From an uncultured Eubacteriales bacterium (GTDB taxonomy: Bacteria > Bacillota > Clostridia > Oscillospirales > QAKW01), in NCBI GenBank assembly GCA_902492505.1, contig CABULU010000021.1, forward strand, positions 1-31,198: 31,198 nucleotides of DNA. The letters run 5' to 3'. Made by a program: the position numbers and the translations under genes. This document shows positions 29,974 through 31,198 of this stretch, piece after piece; position 1 is the stretch's first letter; every line of letters starts with the position of its first letter. The notes beneath the pieces were generated by a model. The model did no database searches. It was not told where the DNA came from and saw only the letters and a program-made list of their open reading frames with translations.

Positions 29974-31198
29974 ATGGTAAACATTTATTACGGACGCGCG
30001 GGTACGGGAAAAACGCACGCGCTTGAAAATGAGGCACGCCGCCTTTTAAAAGAAGGCATGCGCGTATTTTTTGTCGTGCCCGAACAGCTCACAATATCAC
30101 GCGAATACAGTTTTAACCAAACGGAATTGCAGGGTGTGCAGGTGCAAAGCTTCAGCCGCTTGTCCAACACTGTTTTCCGCCTGCTGGGAAAAACGGCAAA
30201 AAAGCTGCCGGACAGCGCGATGAGTACGGCTGCTTTGTACAGATCAGTAAAAGAAGTATACGAAAGCCTGTCCTACTATAAAAGCGCAGCGTTAAGTCAC
30301 GGATTTATTTCAAAGCTGTCATCCGCCTTTGCCGAGTTTGACACCTGCCGCATAAGCCTTGAAAACATAGAGGCGATACCGAGCGACGGAATTCCGCCGT
30401 CCACACTTTTAAAATACCGCGACATGTTTCTGATTTACAATCGCTACAAGCAACTGTGGGAGGGTGAGTATAAAGCGCCGGGAGACGATATAACACTTGC
30501 CGCCGCCATGCTGGAGATCAACGATATTTTCAATGACGCCGTATTTATGTTTGACGGATTTTACGGATTTACGGCACAGCAGCTGGAGCTTATCTCTCAG
30601 TTGATATTGCAGGCGGCGGGATGCTTTTTTGCATTTACAACCGATCTTGAAAGCGAGCTGTTCACTACTGTCTCAAGCGAGGCAAGGCGTATTGAGTCGA
30701 TGTGCAAAAAACAGGACATTCCATGCTCGTTTATAAAGACAGACGGGATTCAAAGGCGGCTTATTGCGCCGGTACTACAATTTATAGAAAGCTGTGCAAT
30801 GGAAACGCCTGTACTCACCCGCTCGAGCAGAAAATATGAGAACGACAATGCCCTCACTGTTTACTCCGCAAAAAATTCAGGCGAAGAGCTGAATTTTATT
30901 GCCTGTAAAATAAAAAACGACGTATTAAACGGTAAATACCGTTACCGTGACATTGCGGTTCTTTCACCCGACAGCGAAAGCCTCAGCCCGCTCGCTTCCG
31001 CCGTTTTTGCAAAGCACGGCGTGCCTGCATTTACCGATATCAAAAAAAGTCTTTTATCAATGCCGCTTACTGCTATGGTGCTGAGCGCGGTAGAGGTCGT
31101 GTGCGACGGCTTTAATTTTGAAAATGTTTTTTCGTTTTTAAAAACAGGGCTTGCCGGCCTTTCCTTTGACGACATAAGCATACTTGAAAATTACGTGC
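29974..31198 (+). CDS. addB: ATP-dependent nuclease subunit AddB (3' end outside window)
   Basis: Open from ATG 29974 (after GCGGTGAG) to the window edge, 408 codons. The start MVNIYYGRAGTGKTHALENE has the P-loop at residues 7-14 characteristic of AddB, followed by VFFVVPEQLTISREYSF and VQSFSRLSNTVFRLLG, then VFMFDGFYGFTAQQLELI and LTVYSAKNSGEELNFIACKI. AddB with AddA forms the AddAB helicase-nuclease that resects double-strand breaks and processes Chi. The C-terminal Fe-S nuclease domain is beyond the window. It follows yjjG after 49 bases, and addA is expected just downstream. Confidence 0.92.
   Translation, partial: MVNIYYGRAGTGKTHALENEARRLLKEGMRVFFVVPEQLTISREYSFNQTELQGVQVQSFSRLSNTVFRLLGKTAKKLPDSAMSTAALYRSVKEVYESLSYYKSAALSHGFISKLSSAFAEFDTCRISLENIEAIPSDGIPPSTLLKYRDMFLIYNRYKQLWEGEYKAPGDDITLAAAMLEINDIFNDAVFMFDGFYGFTAQQLELISQLILQAAGCFFAFTTDLESELFTTVSSEARRIESMCKKQDIPCSFIKTDGIQRRLIAPVLQFIESCAMETPVLTRSSRKYENDNALTVYSAKNSGEELNFIACKIKNDVLNGKYRYRDIAVLSPDSESLSPLASAVFAKHGVPAFTDIKKSLLSMPLTAMVLSAVEVVCDGFNFENVFSFLKTGLAGLSFDDISILENYV

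Noticed and set aside
1..31198. CRISPR array or prophage
   Set aside because: No regularly spaced repeats of CRISPR type and no capsid, portal, terminase, tail or lysis genes were seen; the integrase module is that of a small mobilisable element.

Overview
The window looks like the chromosome of a low-to-mid GC Clostridia (Bacillota, Oscillospiraceae/Ruminococcaceae-like, probably gut-associated). Evidence: strong AGGAGG ribosome sites with several TTG starts, HPr kinase, a ROK glucokinase, RicT next to HolB, a FemAB-type peptidoglycan branching enzyme, AddB, and mobile-element proteins (TnpV, Cys-rich VLP, MobC) typical of this group. The genus is an inference.

Bases 1 to about 19,090 are integrated mobile DNA whose left end lies outside the window. 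From left to right it holds: the tail of a DUF234-type ATPase with an intact PD-(D/E)XK-like motif (2-586); an AT-rich two-gene Gabija-type defence locus (686-3533); a TnpV gene whose ribosome site sits inside a perfect hairpin (3583-3933); and a long minus-strand operon driven from a clear sigma-A promoter at 12218-12246. That operon encodes, in transcription order, a 20-residue remnant of a helix-turn-helix gene, a DUF2971/coiled region/methyltransferase fusion, an intact helix-turn-helix protein, a small helical protein, a methylase N-half, an NPPY methylase half, and a 1126-residue GIY-YIG-like/helicase/methylase-half protein. The last five resemble a multi-subunit restriction-modification system. 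A second DUF234-type ATPase (12350-13708) has its own promoter.

The mobility module (13860-18977, plus strand) has a structured leader, an excisionase-like protein, a Cys-rich VLP protein, a RepA-like ATPase ending in nine-base iterons, two small relaxosome-type proteins with an oriT-like palindrome between them, a ParB-like protein whose gene contains a 31-bp perfect palindrome, and a tyrosine integrase. No relaxase is visible. The integrase abuts a tRNA-Ser(CGA) gene on the opposite strand, the likely integration site. Two truncated copies of that tRNA lie just beyond it, suggesting scars of earlier integrations.

From about 19.9 kb onward the sequence is ordinary chromosome: rpmB, hprK, glucokinase, a cation diffusion facilitator, a membrane-anchored XRE regulator and a ferredoxin; then a minus-strand operon femX-alr-holB-ricT with overlapping ends; then a DUF1858 gene, a YjjG-like HAD phosphatase and the start of addB, which runs off the window.

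The best candidates for something new are the DUF2971-methyltransferase fusion inserted into a restriction-modification operon behind a copied gene start, the split and permuted methylase arrangement, and the cis-acting DNA of the mobile module (iterons, 31-bp palindrome, oriT-like site without a relaxase, recurring GGAAAGAAC motif).
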